Source of the DNA: Brachionus koreanus
Taxonomy: Eukaryota > Rotifera > Eurotatoria > Ploima > Brachionidae
Reading direction: 5' to 3'
Assembly: GCA_016987375.1 (NCBI GenBank)
Contig: PJRA01000323.1
Span: forward strand, 1,378,713-1,442,712
DNA: 64,000 bases
The notes under the pieces are model-generated. The model was given only the letters and a program-made list of their open reading frames with translations, searched no databases and was not told the DNA's origin. Shown here piece by piece: positions 58,787-64,000 of this stretch; within the stretch, counting starts at the first letter, position 1, and each line of letters opens with the position of its first letter. Position numbers and translations under genes: made by a program.

Positions 58787-60247
58787 GTTGTTCAAAAGTC
58801 ATAAAGTCAAAGCCAAGTCAAGTGATTTGGCTATCAATTTTTTTCATGAAATCTTGATTTTTGATTAATATTTCTATTTATATAGATAAACTAAAAATAA
58901 TTTTTATCAACTATAATTAAGTTTAAGTAAAATAATATTTTAATAAAATTTATTTCAAAACAATTTAAGAAATAATGATAGCTTTATACTATATATTAAA
59001 TATTATTAAAATTTCTGAAAAAAAAGTCAGGTCTAAAAACTTTAAATATACCTTTTTTTACTATTGCACAAGTCTGGTTAACTGAGAATCAACTGATATG
59101 GTGAATAGGATCAAAAAAAACCTTTCATCAAATTAACGATAATTCTATATTTTATAGAAGATCGAAAATATAGAAAATATTAAACTAAAAAAGTTTTAAG
59201 TCTATTATCTATTTAATCATTTATTTTTTATATCATCAAATAAAAAAATAAGAAAAAATTACTGAAAAATTAGCTTGAAATTAGATTGAGTGTTCTTTAG
59301 CCGAATGAAGTTTGACTCCGAGATTACTTTTCATCATATGCATATTGGACACGAGACTATATATGCATGTTTACTAAAAGCCTTTACTAGTTGTTTTTAA
59401 AATAAAACTAAAAATAAACTTGATTAAAATTTTTTAATTTCATTCATATGTATATATTGGAATATAAATCTAAGTAAACAATTTAAATTAAAAAGCTAAA
59501 ATAGGTTATTTTTCAGATACAAATAATAATTAATTTATCTTAAACAATAATTTAATTTTATTTTATCTTTATAAAGATTTTATTTTTTTACTTTTTTAAC
59601 ATCGCCAGAATATTAGTTTTGGAATGTCAAAACTTGATGTTTGCCGTTTTGATGGCCATGTACATAAATAAAATTCAAAACATAAAAGGTTAAAGAAAAA
59701 AAAGTTGAAATTTAGAACTAGAAAAAAAAAAATTTTACCCCGCGGCCATCAAGACAACCAACGTAAAGTTAAGTCGAGTCTATTATGATGGTATTTTGTG
59801 TTGTTTTACATATTCTTATCTGTGTTTTGGTTCATATTATTGTGTCGAACATCTTGTTGCAAATTGGGCATTTTGTTTTGTTTTTCAGTGATTTTATCTG
59901 TATATGAATTTTATCTTGTGTGGATGGCCTGATTAATCTGTATAGTTCTTGTCAGACTTGTGCCAAAGTCAAAAAAAAAGTCTTTTGAAAGTCAAGTCAG
60001 ACACTTGAGTTGAAGAAAATTTAAATAAAAAATATAAATTTTTTTTTTCAAAAAAAAAGTCAGTATTAATTACATTTTTATTTAAGTTTAAATTTTAATT
60101 TAAAAATTAAATGTCAAAATTAATAAGATTAAATTATTCGATAAAATTAAAGAATTTTTTTTTAAGTTTTATCTTGTGGAAAACTCAAAAAAAAGTCGTT
60201 TTTAAGTCTTTTAAAAGTCAAGTCAAACTTTATGACTTTTGAACAAC
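58787..60247. repeat. 1.46-kb region bounded by perfect 21-bp inverted repeats
   Basis: GTTGTTCAAAAGTCATAAAGT (58787-58807) is exactly inverted at 60227-60247. Just inside both ends are AAGTCAAGTCA-type words and long poly-A-separated AAGTC units (59970-60000 and 60190-60220). No transposase frame is seen. It contains the family A relative at 59601-59766. It is probably a non-autonomous DNA element; I see no clear target duplication. Confidence 0.6.
59601..59766. repeat. Diverged foldback family A relative
   Basis: GCCGTTTTGATGGCCATGTACATAAATAAAA and, 90 bp on, CCGCGGCCATCAAGACAACCAACG are inverted relatives and echo the GATGGCCGTGTAACTAAATAAAA arm at 18090. Similarity is partial. Confidence 0.45.
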
Positions 60248-61213
60248 TCTGGTTCTTGCTGGTCAAAGCCATCTTTTAAATACTGTGAATACTAGTTAAT
60301 TGCATTATACTGGGAAAATAACTGTTTTTGAATTTTTGGTTACTGTAAAAGAAGAAAAAAAAATCAGAAAAACTGCGGGTTTGCATACTAAATCTTTAAA
60401 AAGATAAAAAATTATTAATTGAGTTTAAAATAACATTTAATTTTTTTTTAAATTAAATTTTTTTTATTGAGAAATTAAAACTAATGTTTAGGTCATGAAC
60501 CATTTAATTGAGTGTAATTTTAGTTGTAGAATTTGCATTAAATATTGGTTTAAAAAAATTTATGCATTTTTTAGATTTTAAAAATTAATAAACAATAATA
60601 CATTTTTTCTAGTCAATTTAGAAAAAAACTTTAATAACTTTATCTAATTTCTCTTTTTTTTTTAAAAATATTTTGATGTGTTTAAGTCTAATTAAATTAA
60701 AATTTAAAATCAAATTTTAAAAATATTAAAAAACATTCAAATAATTTTATTCTATTTTATTTTTTTATTCTATAGGAAAATGAATAAATTATTTTATGCT
60801 ATTACAGATAATTAGTGATTAGCATAAAATAGCTAAGCAATTATTTTTTGATTTATTTTTCTGAATTTCAAAATTATGACTAATTTTTCATTTCAGTGGC
60901 AAAACAATGAGGCAAACACCGTAGACTAGAAGCTTTATCCAAAAATACGAGATTCCAATTCAACAAATTTTTTAAGAAAATTTAATTATATTCGTTTTTT
61001 TTAAATCGTCTTGTAATTTGATTTAAATGAAGAAAAAAAACACTAAATTTAACGCTTTATTTAATAATTTTTTTTAATAAAAAATTGAGCACGATTTAAA
61101 TTTTTTTTATTTAGTAAAAAAATCGATAAGTTTATTACCTGAAAAACTTTGAAAAGGTTTTAAAACCTTTATTTCGCATTTGAAAAATAATTAAATTAAA
61201 AATTTCAGAAAAA
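60248..61213. other. Intergenic stretch between the inverted-repeat element and NADSYN1
   Basis: No gene seen. An AG acceptor-like site (TTTCAG, ending 61208) lies five bases before the NADSYN1 ATG. Confidence 0.4.
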
Positions 61214-61847
61214 ATGAATAGCAAAGTGATTTTGTCTACTTGCGCATTGAATCAATGGGCACTTGATTTCGAGGGCAATTTCCAGCGAATATTGCAAAGT
61301 TTGTTATTAAAAAATAAATTCTGTATGTAATTTTTTTAGGCATTAGAGAGGCAAAAGCAAAAAATTCGCGCTACCGAGTTGGTCCAGAGCTGGAAATTTG
61401 TGGCTATGGATGTCAGGACCACTTTTATGAAAGTGACACCTTTTTGCATTCATGGCAAGTTTTGACCAAATTGATTGTTCATCCTGAATGTGGGGACATT
61501 TTGTGCGATGTTGGAATGTAAAATAAAGATTAAAATAACAAAAAATTATATTAAGATTTTAGGCCCGTAATGCACAAAAACGTGTCTTATAACTGTCGAG
61601 TAATTTTTTTGAATAAACAAATTCTGTTGATTCGTCCAAAAATGAGCTTGGCTGATGATGAAAATTATAGAGAAAGGCGATACTTTACTGCTTGGACAAA
61701 GTTAAAACAAATAGAAGACTACCAATTACCGAAATTTGTTCAAGAAATTGTGGGACAAATGAGTGTACCATTTGGTGACGCTGTCATTCAGACACCCGAG
61801 GCAGCTATTGGAACTGAAATATGCGAAGAATTATGGTCACCATTGTC
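61214..61847 (+). CDS. NADSYN1: Glutamine-dependent NAD+ synthetase, first three exons (partial)
   Basis: Exons 61214-61298, 61340-61517 and 61563-61847 (introns 41 and 45 bp) encode residues 1-182 of the N-terminal glutaminase domain, aligned without gaps to the human enzyme. The nitrilase-type triad is visible: Glu45 in [11 protein letters not shown], Lys114 in IRPKMSLA and Cys175 in TEICEELW. The enzyme makes NAD+ from deamido-NAD+, ATP and glutamine, the last step of NAD synthesis. A good donor (GTAAGT) follows 61847, but the next exon is not found in the remaining 2.15 kb, so the gene continues beyond the window through an intron of more than 2 kb. That intron carries a mariner relic and a large palindrome. 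Confidence 0.95.
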
Positions 61848-62339
61848 GTAAGTAAAAAATTTAGTGATTTTTTCAAAACTTTATTTAATCTTACTTTAAT
61901 TTTACCTGATAATTCTTGAAAATTTAAAAAAAAAATTTAAATTAAATTATTTAATTTTTTTACAAAATTTTTATTAATTTTTTTTAATTAAATTTCTTTA
62001 AAAGATTTTAAGTTATTTCAAAGTAACCTAAAAATTTCTTTTCATTTTTAACCTGTCAGTTTAATTAATCGCAAAAAATGAAAGCTTTTTTTTAACCTCT
62101 GCGATGTTTTTATGTTCTATAAAGTCTTTTGTCATGTGATCTTCTAAGTTTTTCTTCACCACAGGCAAAATAGAGACCATTTTTTAACGATATTTTTTCA
62201 AATCATTTAAACGATTTATTAGAGCGTCCTGAAAAAAATTTTGATCCGATTTGTTAATTTTAAAAAGATTTTAGTCAAATTTAGTTATAAAAATGAGTAA
62301 AATATTTAGTGTTTTTTTTTTTATTTATCAATAAAAAGA

Positions 62340-62890
62340 CTACTAGTTTGTTATCTTCAAAATATAAACCATATGCTCTATTGTCTTAAGCCATCAATCA
62401 GAAACTAGAACGATATCAATATATCTATGTACCATTCACGGTTTTGAAGCCAAAAAAATCACGACTTGGTCTTGATTAGTAAAATGTTCTCCTTAAGCAA
62501 AAAAGATGATAACAGAAAAAGAAAAGTCTGGGCTATAAGTTGTATGAGAAAAAAGTTCGATCTCTTCCAGCTCTTTTAATATTCTGCTTCAAATGTAGCG
62601 TTATCTTGAAGAAACAAACCCTAGCTTTCGATTGACAAAAAAAATATATTTTTCTTGTTATAAAACATTCATTTGATAAACATTTGTTAATTGGCGAATA
62701 CTAATCTTGGAGTTGTTCACAAAAGCCGACACACACACCAATTTGATCAAGAATGGCTGATATATCTGACACTTTCTTCACTATTAAATTTTTTAATCTT
62801 GTACCTAAACCTTCCACCAGACATATTTTAAGACTTTATGATTTTGCTTATAGGCCTTTTTTACAATTACAACGTAATAAGAATTTAGCA
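62340..62890 (-). pseudogene. Mariner transposase pseudogene (copy 3, inside NADSYN1 intron)
   Basis: Minus-strand frames show FLQDNATFEAE (from LHDNAxPHxA), TTYSPDFS (YSPDLAPSD) and the ending ASKPxEWYIDI (S..xxFYxxGI), the second half of a mariner transposase. The N-terminal part survives only as FKKFNSEES. An internal deletion joins the two. Same family as copies at 17.3 and 29.2 kb. Confidence 0.6.
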
Positions 62891-63287
62891 TTATGATGCA
62901 TTTAAAGAATTTGTTTTTTATTTCCAAAAGTTATAAGAATTTTTAACTTTTTGCTCTGTTCACTAAATTTCACAAAACCTTTAAGTCTTCATTATTTAAA
63001 AAAATCATCCTGAATGGGACTAGTTCATTTCATAACAAGAATCTTAGCAATCGAATCATAACAGAACTTCTGCTATGAAACTTTATGATAAATACGAGGT
63101 TATTTATGATAAATAAATAGCAAAAAAACTAGACACAATTTTTCTCATAGGTAATTGAATCAATAACAAAATTAATCATAGCATAAAAAAAAGAAACAAT
63201 TTTTGACACTTCTTTATTACATTAGTTTATAATTTTTCTATTAAATTCTAGAAAAAAAATTATTTAATCAACCAAATTATAATATTT

Positions 63288-63775
63288 AGAACATTTATTA
63301 TTGGAAGAAAACACAATAGAGTTTCAATATGAACAGTTAAAATGTGGTGATACCTTACTAGGCATTATGAATTTTGGAACAAAAAACAAAAACAAAAATT
63401 TAAAATTAAAATAACTTTTTTTTCTAAGAGTCTAAAAATCGTTCTGCAAAATTTATCAGCTGAAACAAGGCTAGTATCACCCAAATTAAGTCTGTGTAAA
63501 ATCTCTGCAATTGTGCAAAAAGGACATGAATTAAAAAAATATTAAAATTAAATTGCACATATTTTGCACGGACTTAATTTGGGTAATACAAGCCTTGTTT
63601 CAGCTGATAAATTTTGCAGAACGATTTTTAGACTCTTAGAAAAAAAAGTTATTTTAATTTTAAATTTTTGTTTTTGTTTTTTGTTCCAAAATTCATAATG
63701 CCTAGTAAGGTATCACCACATTTTAACTGTTCATATTGAAACTCTATTGTGTTTTCTTCCAATAATAAATGTTCT
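63288..63775. repeat. 488-bp near-perfect palindrome (foldback element)
   Basis: Arms of about 210 bp, 63288-63500 and 63560-63775, are inverted and almost identical. The ends read AGAACATTTATTATTGGAAG and its exact complement. By eye only a few substitutions separate the arms near the centre, so it is young. The block TTATGAATTTTGG...TCGTTCTGCAAAATTTATCAGCTGA is shared with the old copy at 11502-11870. It lies in the third NADSYN1 intron. Confidence 0.85.
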
Positions 63776-64000
63776 ACAAATCTTGGTATCGAAGGGTGGT
63801 TAACGATGTTGGATTGAAAGTTTTTTTGCGAAGCATCTACATTTTTTTTGTTCTAGGCTAATGAATTTTCTTTTTTAATATTTTAAATTTGAGATTTATT
63901 TACTATGAGTATAACTGCGATGAAAAATATTCGCTGTTAGTTTAACTGGTACGGCTATTTTTTTTAGTTTAACTTGCTATGAAATTTGTCTTTTGCTATG
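63776..64000. other. Right edge, intronic, nothing identified
   Basis: No NADSYN1 exon could be recognised here. Confidence 0.4.

Noticed and set aside
1..64000. tRNA genes, CRISPR arrays, operons
   Set aside because: No cloverleaf with B-box-like GGTTCGANTCC was found, no regularly spaced repeats with unique spacers exist, and the gene structure is eukaryotic.

Overview
The window looks like nuclear DNA from a small AT-rich invertebrate. Protein-coding genes are split by many short GT-AG introns (about 45-70 bp) with a few long ones, neighbours lie close together, and the proteins are clearly metazoan (tomosyn, ARPC2, HDHD5, NADSYN1, mRpL53, USP19). The extreme AT content, intron style and crowd of degenerate transposons would fit a monogonont rotifer such as Brachionus. 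That assignment is inference, not something read directly from the sequence. Most gene models below were assembled by hand from splice sites, reading frame and, where available, recalled family alignments. Every listed exon join keeps the frame.

Layout. 1-3.25 kb: minus-strand Ty3/gypsy-type retrotransposon running off the left edge, with one in-frame stop inside its protease. 4.07-4.6 kb: 3' part of an unrecognised plus-strand gene, convergent with two tandem minus-strand secreted Cu/Zn superoxide dismutase genes (4.6-6.1 kb). 6.3-14.3 kb: three unrecognised minus-strand multi-exon genes (154, 372 and 301 aa) plus one doubtful small plus-strand ORF. 15.95-20.2 kb: USP19-type deubiquitinase whose MYND finger is split by a long intron full of transposon debris. 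23.2-24.3 kb: single-exon Golgi-type glycosyltransferase. 26.4-26.9 kb: mitochondrial ribosomal protein L53. 31.0-41.8 kb: complete 13-exon tomosyn (STXBP5) gene with its C-terminal R-SNARE. 46.9-48.5 kb: intronless condensation-domain/acyltransferase-like gene. 50.7-52.1 kb: HDHD5 HAD-family gene. 54.2-56.2 kb: 5'-truncated non-LTR retrotransposon. 57.6-58.6 kb: ARPC2. 61.2 kb onward: first three exons of NADSYN1, running off the right edge.

The spaces between genes, and the long introns of USP19, tomosyn and NADSYN1, hold several families of degenerate mobile DNA. These are three related mariner pseudogenes, a Tc1-like remnant, a probable piggyBac remnant with TTAA-flanked ends, CR1/Jockey-like LINE pieces, and several foldback/MITE families. 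One foldback, in the last NADSYN1 intron, is a near-perfect 488-bp palindrome.

The genes are ordinary housekeeping and trafficking functions and do not form one pathway. The only evident functional cluster is the tandem SOD pair. I found no tRNA, rRNA or CRISPR array, and no convincing undescribed multi-gene system. The most unusual protein-level items are the SOD paralog without the active-site arginine, the intronless acyltransferase, and three conserved-looking multi-exon genes I could not identify.
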